The notes under the pieces were generated by a model. The model had not been told where the DNA came from and did not search any database. It worked only from the letters and a program-made list of their open reading frames with translations. From NCBI GenBank assembly GCA_963706515.1, contig CAVPMW010000018.1, forward strand, positions 176,511 through 240,510: a stretch of 64,000 nucleotides of DNA, in the 5' to 3' direction. The position numbers and the translations under genes are program-made. This document shows, piece after piece, positions 35,156-43,593 of the stretch; within the stretch, counting starts at the first letter, position 1, and each line of letters opens with the position of its first letter. This stretch comes from CAVPMW01 sp963706515 (GTDB lineage Bacteria > Chloroflexota > Anaerolineae > Anaerolineales > UBA4823).

Positions 35156-35228
35156 GCCACCGTAGCTCAGCTGGCAGAGCAGCCGCTTCGTAAGCGGCGG
35201 GTCAAGGGTTCGATTCCCTTCGGTGGCT
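35156..35228 (+). tRNA. tRNA-Thr (anticodon CGT)
   Basis: A 73-base cloverleaf. Acceptor GCCACCG (35156-35162) pairs with CGGTGGC (35221-35227), discriminator T. D-arm GCTC/GAGC (35165-35179), anticodon arm GCCGC/GCGGC with loop TTCGTAA (anticodon CGT at 35189-35191), 5-base variable loop, T-arm AAGGG-TTCGATT-CCCTT. No CCA is encoded. It reads ACG codons. A terminator follows directly. Confidence 0.97.
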
Positions 35229-35234
35229 TTCGAT

Positions 35235-35267
35235 CCGCAGTGTGATCCCCACACTGCGGTTTTTTTT
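35235..35267 (+). terminator. Rho-independent terminator after tRNA-Thr
   Basis: CCGCAGTGTG (35235-35244) pairs with CACACTGCGG (35250-35259) across ATCCC, followed by eight T (35260-35267). Confidence 0.92.
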
Positions 35268-35297
35268 ATAAATTTTCCCGGAAAAACTGGCATCCAG

Positions 35298-35303
35298 TAT
35301 AAT
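35298..35303 (+). promoter_or_regulatory. -10 box of udk, leaderless
   Basis: TATAAT ending 6 bases before the ATG at 35310; no ribosome binding site fits between them. The -35 region is weak. Confidence 0.55.
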
Positions 35304-35309
35304 TCTAAC

Positions 35310-35972
35310 ATGCTCAATCGTGCAACGCCTCTCGTCATTGGGATAGCTGGCGGATCGGGCTCGGGCAAGACGACGCTGGCGCGCTTTATTCTACAGCAGG
35401 TGGGCGAAGATAACATTGCTTATCTGCCGCACGATGCTTATTATAAAGACTTAAGCGCCTTACCCACGAATGAGCGGATGATCGTTAACTTTGACCATCC
35501 GAATTCCCTGGATAGCGATCTGCTCGTCGAGCACGTGAAAACGCTCAGGCTTTACCAGCCGGTTGACCTGCCAATATACGATTTTAAAACCCATAACCGC
35601 ACTGGAAATACCCGGCGGATCGAACCCCGACCGGTGATTATGGTAGAGGGAATCTTAATCTTCGCCGATGCGAGCTTGCGTGATTTGTTCGATGTAAAAA
35701 TATTCGTGGATACTGACCCAGATTTACGTTTCATCCGCCGCTTAGAGCGCGATATAAATGAGCGTGGGAGAAAAACTGAAGCAGTAATCCACCAATACCT
35801 GACGACCGTGAGACCAATGCATCTGGAATTTGTCGAGCCTTCCAAGCGCTATGCCGACGTGATCATCCCGGAAGGAGGGATGAACCCGGTGGCGCTTGAG
35901 ATGGTTGTGGCACGCCTGGAAGCATTGCTCCACGAAACCTCTGCAGAGAAAGGGACAGAAAATGCCCGATAA
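35310..35972 (+). CDS. udk: Uridine kinase
   Basis: A 220-residue pyrimidine ribonucleoside kinase (uridine/cytidine to UMP/CMP). The P-loop GIAGGSGSGKTTLARF (near 11), YLPHDAYYKDLS, FDHPNSLDSDLL, the YDFKTHNRT substrate lid and IMVEGILIF are all typical. Length fits the family. The start at 35310 is fixed by the -10 box just before it. The cyclophilin gene overlaps the last 11 bases. Confidence 0.96.
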   Translation: MLNRATPLVIGIAGGSGSGKTTLARFILQQVGEDNIAYLPHDAYYKDLSALPTNERMIVNFDHPNSLDSDLLVEHVKTLRLYQPVDLPIYDFKTHNRTGNTRRIEPRPVIMVEGILIFADASLRDLFDVKIFVDTDPDLRFIRRLERDINERGRKTEAVIHQYLTTVRPMHLEFVEPSKRYADVIIPEGGMNPVALEMVVARLEALLHETSAEKGTENAR

Positions 35973-36486
35973 ACCCATGAGCTGGTCGAAGCCACCCGAA
36001 ATGGCGATCGACCCGCAGAAAAAATATTCAGCCGTTCTGCACACTTCCAAGGGAGATATCTATTTGGACTTATTTGCCGACAAGGCGCCCAGGACAGTGA
36101 ATAACTTCGTTTTTTTATCCCGCCAGGGATTTTACGATGGAACCATCTTTCACCGGGTCTTGGCGAATTTCATGGTCCAGGGCGGCGATCCCACGCGCAC
36201 AGGAACCGGCGGACCCGGCTACCGTTTCGCGGACGAGTTCAATAGCAGCTTGCGCCACGATCGCGCAGGCGTCTTATCTATGGCGAATGCTGGTCCAAAT
36301 ACGAATGGATCGCAGTTCTTTATCACGCACGTTCCCACCCCTTGGCTGGATAACAAGCACTCTATTTTTGGGCAGGTCTCAGGCGGGATAGATGTATTAT
36401 TTTCTATCCCCGAACGCGATCCGCGCAACCCCAATGCGCCTGGTGTGACGCTAAATTCCGTTACCATTAATGAAGCTGATGCCTGA
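35962..36486 (+). CDS. Cyclophilin-type peptidyl-prolyl cis-trans isomerase
   Basis: A 174-residue cyclophilin. The active-site arginine is in FYDGTIFHRVLANFMVQGGD; GPNTNGSQFFITHVPTPWLD and HSIFGQVSGG complete the fold. No signal peptide, so it should act in the cytoplasm on folding proteins. The start is the ATG at 35962, overlapping the end of udk, which suggests translational coupling. Confidence 0.95.
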   Translation: MPDKPMSWSKPPEMAIDPQKKYSAVLHTSKGDIYLDLFADKAPRTVNNFVFLSRQGFYDGTIFHRVLANFMVQGGDPTRTGTGGPGYRFADEFNSSLRHDRAGVLSMANAGPNTNGSQFFITHVPTPWLDNKHSIFGQVSGGIDVLFSIPERDPRNPNAPGVTLNSVTINEADA

Positions 36487-36506
36487 GGGAAACCCGATTT
36501 CCCTCA
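36484..36506 (+). terminator. Stem-loop at the cyclophilin stop codon
   Basis: TGAGGGAAA (with the TGA stop) pairs with TTTCCCTCA around CCCGA. There is no T-tract, so it may be an RNA-stabilising hairpin instead of a terminator. Confidence 0.4.
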
Positions 36507-36542
36507 GCAGTGCTCCCCGGAGGGGGGCCTTCAGCCAGCCGT

Positions 36543-37169
36543 ATGAATAAGACCACCCGCACTACGCTGGCTCGCATCGCTGCCTTGCTGGCGGTTATTG
36601 GGATCAGCTTATATATTTTCAGCATCCGCGATCAGGCTGCGAAGCTGGCTTTATACGGCTATCCGGGTGTATTTATCCTGACTTTCCTGGCATATGGCAC
36701 TGTCCTCTTCCCTGCGCCGGGAGTGGCGGTTGTTTTTGCGATGGGCGCGATCCTCAATCCACTTCTGGTTGGCATAATCTCCGGTTTCGCCGCGGCGTTA
36801 GGCGAGTCGATCGGCTACCTCGCCGGGTTCAGCGGGCAGGGCGTCGCAGAGCGCTCTAACAGGTACGATAAATTATATGGCTGGATGCAGCGCAATGGCT
36901 CGCTGACCATATTCGTATTGGCGGCTCTGCCCAACCCTCTCTTCGATATCGGAGGGATCATCGCCGGCGTCCTCAAGATGCCTTACAGCCGGTTTTTGTT
37001 ATTCTGCTGGCTTGGGGAAACCATTAAGATGACTACCATCGCCTACATGGGTGGAACAGCGTCTAAATGGCTGAAACCGCGGTACCCAACAGATTCTGAA
37101 ATAACGGCAGCCGAAATGGGACTTGGAGCAAACCGCATGAGCAACATTAATAATCAGCGGTTTGCTTGA
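36543..37169 (+). CDS. VTT/SNARE-associated (TVP38-DedA-like) membrane protein
   Basis: A 208-residue integral membrane protein with about five hydrophobic segments. The VTT domain is seen in FPAPGVAVVFAMGAILNPLLVG, GISGFAAALGESIGYLAG and ALPNPLFDIGGIIAGVLKM. Family members are thought to flip phospholipids or undecaprenyl phosphate. The start is the ATG at 36543; a GGAGGGGG lies 16 bases upstream, rather far. Confidence 0.85.
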   Translation: MNKTTRTTLARIAALLAVIGISLYIFSIRDQAAKLALYGYPGVFILTFLAYGTVLFPAPGVAVVFAMGAILNPLLVGIISGFAAALGESIGYLAGFSGQGVAERSNRYDKLYGWMQRNGSLTIFVLAALPNPLFDIGGIIAGVLKMPYSRFLLFCWLGETIKMTTIAYMGGTASKWLKPRYPTDSEITAAEMGLGANRMSNINNQRFA

Positions 37170-37276
37170 GTACAGTCACAAGAATTAGATAGAAGACGCT
37201 TCGATAATCTGGCTTGGAAAATACCTGAACATCCAACAGAATTTATATGACTGTACTTAATGATTGGAGCAGCCCA

Positions 37277-38656
37277 ATGACTGATGAAACCCTGATCGAC
37301 CAGTACCTAGAAACCCACCTGGACGAATCGATCGCCGAGCTCGCCAGATTGACCGCGCAGCCCAGCGTGGCAGCCCAGAATTGGGGTTTGACAGAATGCG
37401 CCAATCTCGTGGGAGAGATGCTCGGCAGGCGAGGTTTTGCCGTCGAGATCCATAAGACCCAAGGCGCCCCGGTTGTTTATGCCGAACGTCGCTCCCCGCG
37501 GGCGAGCCGCGGTGGAAACAAGACCCTGCTCTTTTACAACCATTACGATGTACAACCAGCCGAACCTCTGGAGCTGTGGGAGAGCCCTCCTTTCGAGCCA
37601 GCTCTGCGTGAAGGCAAGCTGTTCGGGCGGGGCGTCAGCGACGATAAAGGTCATCTGGTCAACCGCCTGTTTGCTCTCGATGCATTGCTGGCTGTTTACG
37701 GCGACCTCCCCTGCCATGTAAAATTTATTATCGAGGGGGAGGAGGAGGTAAGCAGCCTCCATCTCAAAGATTATGTGGCTGCGCATCGCGAGCAGCTCGC
37801 CGCAGATGCGTGCATTTGGGAGTTTGGCGGCGTAGATCATCGTGACGTGCCGATCCAGTACCTGGGTTTCCGCGGTATATGCTACGTCGAGCTCTCGGTG
37901 CAGACTGCACAAACCGACGTACACTCCGGGTTGGGCGGCTCGATCTTCCCCAATGCAGCCTGGCGGCTGGTTTGGGCGCTTAATTCTCTCAAAGGACCTG
38001 ACGAGCGCATCCGCTTGCCCGGTTTTTACGATTCGGTGGTCCCACCCAGCGAGAAAGATAAAGGGTTCATGGCGCGGCTCCCAGATGTGGGGGAAGAATA
38101 CCACGAACGTTATGGCGTAAAGACTTTCCTTAAAGGCTTAGAGGATGGCGCCGAGTTAAAAATTGCTGAGATATTCGACCCGACCTGTACAATCTGCGGT
38201 CTCACATCGGGATACCAGGGACCCGGCGCGAAGACAGTTCTGCCCGCCAGGGCTTCGGCAAAAGTTGATTTCCGGCTGGTCCCCAATCAGAACCCGGAGC
38301 AGGTCTTCCAACAGTTGCGCGCCCACCTGGATGCAGAAGGTTTCGCTGATATCGATGTCGCTTACCTGGGCGGGGAATCACCGGGGAGGACCGATCCGGA
38401 TGACCCATTTATCAAACTGGTGGTCGAATCTGCCAGGCCTGTCTATGGCGTACCGATGGACATCATGCCAATGGTCGGTGGCTCGGGTCCCAACCACCCT
38501 TTTCTGGAATATCTCCACCTGCCCATCGCTACCTGCGGCATTGCCTACCCTGGCACAGCCACCCATGCACCCAATGAGAACGTGCGGTTAGACCTGTACT
38601 TGAAAGGGGCGCGCCACATGACGCGCATCCTGCAAGAATTCGCTGAGCTGAGTTAA
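37277..38656 (+). CDS. M20 family dipeptidase/carboxypeptidase
   Basis: A 459-residue dizinc peptidase. Metal and catalytic residues are visible: FYNHYDVQPA (His and Asp), GRGVSDDKG (bridging Asp), EGEEEVSS (catalytic and metal Glu), EFGGVDH, and the last His in TATHAPNENVRLD. The dimerisation domain contains HSGLGGSIFPNA. It cleaves short peptides, probably in nutrition. The ATG at 37277, after GGAG, is preferred to the ATG at 37247. Confidence 0.93.
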   Translation: MTDETLIDQYLETHLDESIAELARLTAQPSVAAQNWGLTECANLVGEMLGRRGFAVEIHKTQGAPVVYAERRSPRASRGGNKTLLFYNHYDVQPAEPLELWESPPFEPALREGKLFGRGVSDDKGHLVNRLFALDALLAVYGDLPCHVKFIIEGEEEVSSLHLKDYVAAHREQLAADACIWEFGGVDHRDVPIQYLGFRGICYVELSVQTAQTDVHSGLGGSIFPNAAWRLVWALNSLKGPDERIRLPGFYDSVVPPSEKDKGFMARLPDVGEEYHERYGVKTFLKGLEDGAELKIAEIFDPTCTICGLTSGYQGPGAKTVLPARASAKVDFRLVPNQNPEQVFQQLRAHLDAEGFADIDVAYLGGESPGRTDPDDPFIKLVVESARPVYGVPMDIMPMVGGSGPNHPFLEYLHLPIATCGIAYPGTATHAPNENVRLDLYLKGARHMTRILQEFAELS

Positions 38657-38730
38657 TCAGCATTCGCTAACTATTTACCCGCATTTTGCTGACCGGAAGG
38701 CGTGGCGCCGAAATTCAGTCATTCGACGTA

Positions 38731-38759
38731 TTGCGAGCACGCTGAATTAAGTATAAAAT
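38731..38759 (+). promoter_or_regulatory. Possible promoter of the small-protein cluster
   Basis: TTGCGA (38731-38736), 17 bases, TAAAAT (38754-38759, within GTATAAAAT). Moderate match. Confidence 0.45.
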
Positions 38760-38844
38760 CCCCTTATCCAAGACACAGGTGCAGATTCTCCGCGCCGGTG
38801 GAATACATAACGAGGATTTACACACCACTAGAAGGAGTTAAGAA

Positions 38845-39042
38845 ATGAATGTCCGAACCAATACCAAATCAGGTTCTGCTTGCTATACCGTGCAGTCAGG
38901 CAATTCCCTGAGCACGATCGCGTACCAGTTCTATGGTTCTGGATCCGCCGATAATGTCGCCAAGATTTATTACTCCAACCAAACTACGATCGGCCCTAAT
39001 CCGAATGTGATCCAACCCGGCCAGGTGCTGTACATTCCCTAG
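38845..39042 (+). CDS. Minimal LysM protein with N-terminal VRxN motif
   Basis: A 65-residue protein: the first ten residues are MNVRTNTKSG and the rest is one complete LysM domain (YTVQSGNSLSTIAYQFYG to IQPGQVLYIP). LysM domains bind N-acetylglucosamine in peptidoglycan or act as baseplate hubs. No signal peptide. AGAAGGAG lies before the start. The N-terminal motif recurs in the next two small genes, so the three may share a targeting or processing step. Confidence 0.85.
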   Translation: MNVRTNTKSGSACYTVQSGNSLSTIAYQFYGSGSADNVAKIYYSNQTTIGPNPNVIQPGQVLYIP

Positions 39043-39154
39043 CTGATTCTTTTCAGCGCTGAAGCTTCTCAGCAGAATTCACCGGTTACAAAGCGTCCGA
39101 TTTAATCCAAAAGGATGCCCATTGATAAGAGCACTGTAACGAATGGAGTCAAGT

Positions 39155-39403
39155 ATGAAAGTTAACAACCTGAACGAGCGTGAAGCGACACCTCAGCTAA
39201 GAGTCCGCTGCAACCTGCGCGCCGGGCAAACCACGACTGGCGGCACAGTGAGCGGCGTATATTATCCGGATATGAGCGGCACCTGCCCGGGGAGCACGCC
39301 TCCCTCCGGCGGAGGCACATCCGGGATCGTGCCATCCCCCAGCGGTGGCGCAACCATCAACGGTGTTTACTACCCGAATATGAGCGGTACCTGCTCGGCA
39401 TAA
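39155..39403 (+). CDS. Small Gly/Ser-rich protein with VRxN motif and two GVYYPxMSGTC repeats
   Basis: An 82-residue protein. VRCNLRAG (17-24) matches the N-terminal motif of its two neighbours. It is followed by two copies of GVYYPDMSGTC/GVYYPNMSGTC separated by a Pro/Gly/Ser spacer. There is no membrane segment. It looks like a structural or modified-peptide precursor; no modification enzyme is nearby. Function unknown. The start is the ATG at 39155, after GGAG. Confidence 0.65.
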   Translation: MKVNNLNEREATPQLRVRCNLRAGQTTTGGTVSGVYYPDMSGTCPGSTPPSGGGTSGIVPSPSGGATINGVYYPNMSGTCSA

Positions 39404-39423
39404 AAGATGGGAGGTGGATCATT

Positions 39424-39609
39424 ATGAAAGTCAGGTCCAATCTCAAAGCGGGAAATGTTTTGGACAGCTTGAGCAATACTGCGCAGACAATTACCCGCCC
39501 TGTCACAAATTTTCTCAGCCAGGCTGATCGTGAGGCGCGCAATCTCACCGGGAGTGTGACGGGTACTGTTTCTTCTGCCTGGAACTCGGTAACCAGCCTG
39601 GTGCGCTGA
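39424..39609 (+). CDS. Small amphipathic protein with N-terminal VRxN motif
   Basis: A 61-residue protein starting MKVRSNLKAG, then an amphipathic, Thr/Ser-rich helix-forming region (DSLSNTAQTITRPVTNFLSQ) ending TSLVR. No family recognised. It lies 20 bases downstream of the previous small gene, after GGGAGGTGG. The three small genes look like one operon, closed by the palindromes at 39677-39740. Confidence 0.6.
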   Translation: MKVRSNLKAGNVLDSLSNTAQTITRPVTNFLSQADREARNLTGSVTGTVSSAWNSVTSLVR

Positions 39610-39676
39610 GCTGACCGCGATGCGGCTGCCTGCAAGGGCAGGCTGCACGCGCTAGATCGCTTGTTTATAAAACTAT

Positions 39677-39740
39677 AACAGGCATCCATGACCTGGATGC
39701 CTGTTCGATTTAAATGGCATCCAGGTCACGGATGCCTGTT
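39677..39740. repeat. Nested palindrome (cruciform-type) after the small-protein cluster
   Basis: A 25-base arm (39677-39701, AACAGGCATCCATGACCTGG and on) is repeated inverted at 39716-39740 with one mismatch. Each arm is itself a hairpin (GGCATCCA/TGGATGCC type). The first hairpin is followed by TTCGATTT and the second by TTTAATTT. It may terminate transcription of the small-gene operon. Confidence 0.75.
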
Positions 39741-39769
39741 TAATTTAATTGGCACCCAAATAAACAGCA

Positions 39770-39798
39770 TTCTATACCGGGCTTTGAAATGTTATACT
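39770..39798 (+). promoter_or_regulatory. Promoter of the 880-residue surface protein gene
   Basis: TTCTAT (39770-39775), 17 bases, TATACT (39793-39798). Expected start near 39805; ATG at 39842. Confidence 0.5.
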
Positions 39799-39841
39799 AT
39801 GTATGCCTTATTGCCGCTTAGACTTCAGCAGGAAATAAAAA

Positions 39842-42484
39842 ATGAACAACGCCCCTCCTCCCAGTCAAGTCGATCCACCGGTAGTAAACCCTCCGGGACT
39901 CCGTCTCCAGGTAGCCAGGCGGAAGATCAGCGCTGCGCCGGGCAGCAGTATATTAATTCCAATTCAACTCTATTATCAGGGAACTGATGACGCCCTCGTA
40001 AAGCTCAGCATTGTGGGCATCCCCGCGACCTGGATCGTGAAAGACCTGCCAGCGATCCCTCTATCCGCGGGAACGGGTAAAGAAATCAATCTGAATGTTC
40101 AATTACCTCCCGGACCGCAAGCTGAGCCGGGTAGTTATCCCATCACCCTCCAGGCGGTTGACGAAAATAACCTTACCAACAATACCCAGACAGAGATGCT
40201 GTTGATCGTAGCGGAGCTGCATAGTGCGGGTCGGATCGGGGCGTTGACCGAATCTACCAACAGCTCGGTGTCGCCTGGAGGCAGCGTCACGAATTCCTTG
40301 ACGGTTCAAAACCTGGGATCAGATGAAGATACGTTCAATATCTCTTTCGAAGGCGTTCCGGTAGAATGGATCGCACTTCCGGCTGCCAGTCTGACCCTTC
40401 CAGCAGGCGAGCAGATACCGGTCACCTATTCGATATCACCGCCGCGTTCACCGCAAACCAGGGCAGGCAGGGATGTATTCACTCTGCGGATTTCCAGCCA
40501 GGCTGCACCAGAGGAAGTCCTCGAGATTCCCATTACACTGACAGTGGCTGCTTATACCGAGTTCCGCGGCCGGCTGGAACCCTCGCTGGCAGATGAAGAA
40601 AAAACTGTACAGGTTATCCTTGACAACCTGGGTAACCACCCAGAAACGTTTACTATTTCCTGGGAGAGCCCGGAGGACCGCCTCCAGTTTTTCTCGTTAG
40701 AAGCGGACGCACCCCCTGCCGGACAAAGCACGACCAGCTCCCAGCAGCCGACCACCGGCACACAGCTCCACCTGGCTAACGGTCAGAGTGTGGCCTACGA
40801 ATTTTTCACCAGGGCGCGCACCCACCCCTTGTTTGGAGGGGAATCCAGTGCTCCTTATACAGCTCGCATACTGACAGCTGCAAACCAAGCCCTCGCCTTG
40901 GATGGGGCCATTCGAACACCAGCCTTATTCCCGGTTTGGGTAATCCCGATACTGGTCGGGATCTGCCTGATCTTATTCTGCCTGACCTCCGCGGCAATTT
41001 ACAATTATCGAGTGCGCGGCACTGCCGCCAACCAGACTGCAACGGCGCAAGCTGTAGTTGGAATTTGGCTTACCCAGACCGCTCTTGCCAGCTACCAATT
41101 ACCTACCCCTACACTTCTGAACATCGCCGGCACACCAACCACGATCCCGGTTCAAACCCCAAGTCCGACCCCGGGTGCCCAGGATTCGGATGGGGATGGG
41201 TTGGCTGATAACCAGGAAATACAGATCGGTACGAATCCGAACGCAAAGGATACCGATGGGGATGGCTTGACGGATGGGCAGGAAGTGTTCCAATCCAAGA
41301 CCAATCCACTCAACGCCGATACAGATACGGACGGGCTTTCGGATGGTGTTGAAGTCCTCCAATTTCACACCAACCCTCTGAGCGCAGATTCTGATGGGGA
41401 TAGACTGGTCGATGGTCAAGAAGTGCAGATAGGCACGAACCCTCTGAACCCGGATACGGACGGCGACGGTTTGGTCGACGGCGCAGAAAATGCAAGCTGC
41501 CCCAATTATTTCAACCCCGATTCCGACGTTGATGGAATCCGTGACGGATCAGACCTGGACCCGTGTAATCCTACCAATCCCTCTATGACCGCAACCGCAG
41601 CAGCTGGACAACCAATCCCTCCGACCGCGTCCATCCCCACTCCGGTCCCGACTTCGGGAAACCCGCCTCCAATCATCCTCGGACTCGTCGCCATCCAATC
41701 CAACCGCGCCGGATATCCGCAGATCTTTTCGATCAATTCGATCGCCGGGACGACCACCCAGCTCACCAATACCAACGCCACCAATACTACCCCCGCCTGG
41801 TCGCCGAACATGAGTAAAATCGCCTTTACCAGCAACATCACCGGCAATAACGAGATTTACGTGATGAACGCTGATGGCTCCGGGTTGGTCAATGTCACCA
41901 ACAACCCGGCGGACGATATTTACCCGGTCTGGTCTCCAGATAATTCATACATCGCCTTTACCTCAAACCGGACCGGCAACCAGGATATCTTCAAGATGCT
42001 GGCAAACGGAACCGAGGTGGTCGATTTGAGCAATAACCCAGCCCAGGACCTCCAACCCAGCTGGAATTACGTCGGAGGGATGCTATTTCCCTCTATGTTG
42101 ATTGTTTTCACTTCCACCCGGGACGGCAATCAAGAGATATACGGGATGTCAACGAATGGGAGCGACCAGACCAACCTGACCCGCAATCCAGCGAACGATT
42201 TCGCCCCAAGCATCTCGCCCAACCGGAGCAATATCGCCTTCACCTCCGACCGGGATGGGAATCAGGAGATTTATGTCATGAGTACGAATGGCGGCAGCCA
42301 GACCAACATCACCCGATCTCCATACCAGGACCAGCTGCCTTCCTGCGGACCAAACGGAACCCAGCTCGCCTTCGTCTCTAACCGCACGGGGAACCAGGAC
42401 ATTTATATTGTCAACCTGGACGGGTCCGGACTGTTCAACTTCACCAACAACCCGGCTGAAGACACTTACCCCAGCTGGGAATAA
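39842..42484 (+). CDS. Membrane-anchored surface protein: NEW3-like domains, TM helix, calcium-type repeats, TolB propeller
   Basis: An 880-residue protein without an N-terminal signal peptide. Residues about 10-350 hold two to three Ig-like NEW3/COG1470-type domains (such as NSLTVQNLGSDEDTFNISF). One membrane helix follows (about 366-388, PVWVIPILVGICLILFC). Then comes a Pro/Thr linker and five thrombospondin type 3-like calcium repeats (about 448-575, DSDGDGLADNQEIQIGTNP). After a second linker a six-bladed TolB/PD40 propeller ends the protein (617-880, SNRTGNQDIFKM). The topology, with large domains on both sides of one helix, is unusual. Function unknown; probably adhesion or envelope structure. 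Confidence 0.75.
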   Translation: MNNAPPPSQVDPPVVNPPGLRLQVARRKISAAPGSSILIPIQLYYQGTDDALVKLSIVGIPATWIVKDLPAIPLSAGTGKEINLNVQLPPGPQAEPGSYPITLQAVDENNLTNNTQTEMLLIVAELHSAGRIGALTESTNSSVSPGGSVTNSLTVQNLGSDEDTFNISFEGVPVEWIALPAASLTLPAGEQIPVTYSISPPRSPQTRAGRDVFTLRISSQAAPEEVLEIPITLTVAAYTEFRGRLEPSLADEEKTVQVILDNLGNHPETFTISWESPEDRLQFFSLEADAPPAGQSTTSSQQPTTGTQLHLANGQSVAYEFFTRARTHPLFGGESSAPYTARILTAANQALALDGAIRTPALFPVWVIPILVGICLILFCLTSAAIYNYRVRGTAANQTATAQAVVGIWLTQTALASYQLPTPTLLNIAGTPTTIPVQTPSPTPGAQDSDGDGLADNQEIQIGTNPNAKDTDGDGLTDGQEVFQSKTNPLNADTDTDGLSDGVEVLQFHTNPLSADSDGDRLVDGQEVQIGTNPLNPDTDGDGLVDGAENASCPNYFNPDSDVDGIRDGSDLDPCNPTNPSMTATAAAGQPIPPTASIPTPVPTSGNPPPIILGLVAIQSNRAGYPQIFSINSIAGTTTQLTNTNATNTTPAWSPNMSKIAFTSNITGNNEIYVMNADGSGLVNVTNNPADDIYPVWSPDNSYIAFTSNRTGNQDIFKMLANGTEVVDLSNNPAQDLQPSWNYVGGMLFPSMLIVFTSTRDGNQEIYGMSTNGSDQTNLTRNPANDFAPSISPNRSNIAFTSDRDGNQEIYVMSTNGGSQTNITRSPYQDQLPSCGPNGTQLAFVSNRTGNQDIYIVNLDGSGLFNFTNNPAEDTYPSWE

Positions 42485-42640
42485 GCAAATGGTAATCTCT
42501 CGAGATCAGGAACACTCTCTCTCGATTTTCCGGGTAACCTTTTACATCCTCTGGTGTTTTAATCAAGGTCGCTCGCATTTCACAGGAAAAACGTGAATTT
42601 TCCCGTTAATCAGGCGATCTGTTTGCGAACTGAATAAGAA

Positions 42641-42739
42641 CCTGTCCGAAAATAAGAGGGGTTCCGATTTTGTGGTGTGTGCGGCTTAGCCGCACACACC
42701 ACAAAATCGGTTCTCCCATTCATTTTCGGATAGATACTA
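42641..42739. mobile_element. MITE-like element with a perfect 22-bp internal hairpin
   Basis: Ends CCTGTCCGAAAAT (42641-42653) and ATTTTCGGATAG (42722-42733) form imperfect inverted repeats. Inside, CCGATTTTGTGGTGTGTGCGGC (22 bases, 42664-42685) pairs perfectly with 42689-42710 around TTA. There is no gene. The right end, 42721-42738, is repeated inverted at 58057-58074. No clear target duplication. Confidence 0.7.
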
Positions 42740-42792
42740 AGCCCTGATTGTTCGCAGCAATTACTGACAGCCGCTCAGAGAGGAAGGTGATC

Positions 42793-43572
42793 ATGCGCAG
42801 GAACACAATCTTCTGGGGAATCGTATTATTGTTGTTAGGCGGCACCTTGCTGCTCTACAATCTGGGGATCATCAGCGTCAATGTATGGGGGCTTTTCTTC
42901 TCTCTCTTCTTGATCATTTTGGGAATCTGGATATTGGTCAGCCGCTTCTGGAAGCCAGCCAAGCCAGTGCATTTCAGCCTCCCACTGGATGGGGCAACCC
43001 GGGCGATCGTCCGGATTAAACATGGCGCAGGGCGAGTTAGAGTCTCCTCCGGCGCGGGAGCCGGCTTGCTGATCGATGGTGATTTCGGGAACGGTGTGCA
43101 CGCCAAGCCCCAAAGGAACGCGGATACTCTGGATGTGGAGCTCAGTCCTGACGACGTAGGGTTCCCCTGGTTCAGCGACCGCGGCCTGGACTGGACTTTC
43201 GCTTTGCCAGTCGAGCTCCCTCTCGAGCTCTACATGGACGGCGGCGCCAACGATGTCGTATTTGACCTCAGCAATCTGCGGGTAACCTTCCTGAAGATTA
43301 ACTCCGGGGCAAGCTCAACCCAGGTCAACCTGCCCACATCAGCCGGACAGACCCGGGTGGAGATCGAAACCGGGGCAGCGTCTGTCGTCCTGCGCATCCC
43401 GCCCGAGGTAGCTGCACGAATTCGCGGGAAAGCAACCTTAGGAACATTGAAAATCAACAATGCCCGCTTTCCACAGTCCGGACCTGAATATCTTTCCTCT
43501 AACTACGATTCGGCGAGCAATAAAGTGGATATTTCCTTCCAGACCGGGGTCGGCTCGATTGAGATTATGTAA
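42793..43572 (+). CDS. LiaF-like membrane protein with toast-rack domain
   Basis: A 259-residue protein. Two close membrane helices (about 5-25 and 28-47, FWGIVLLLLGGTLLLYNLG) form a DUF5668/LiaI-LiaF-type N-terminus. The rest is a beta-helical toast-rack domain (DUF4097-like: LKINSGASSTQVNLP, VEIETGAASVVLRIP, ISFQTGVGSIEIM). LiaF proteins sense envelope stress with LiaRS in Firmicutes, but no such two-component pair is seen here. The ATG at 42793 follows GAGAGGAAGGTG. It begins a run with pncB and two further membrane proteins. Confidence 0.82.
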   Translation: MRRNTIFWGIVLLLLGGTLLLYNLGIISVNVWGLFFSLFLIILGIWILVSRFWKPAKPVHFSLPLDGATRAIVRIKHGAGRVRVSSGAGAGLLIDGDFGNGVHAKPQRNADTLDVELSPDDVGFPWFSDRGLDWTFALPVELPLELYMDGGANDVVFDLSNLRVTFLKINSGASSTQVNLPTSAGQTRVEIETGAASVVLRIPPEVAARIRGKATLGTLKINNARFPQSGPEYLSSNYDSASNKVDISFQTGVGSIEIM

Positions 43573-43593
43573 ACCCCATAAGGTAGATTTGTA

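Noticed and set aside
37307..38104. A 265-codon minus-strand frame
   Set aside because: Antisense to the well-conserved M20 peptidase; no start signal or family features.
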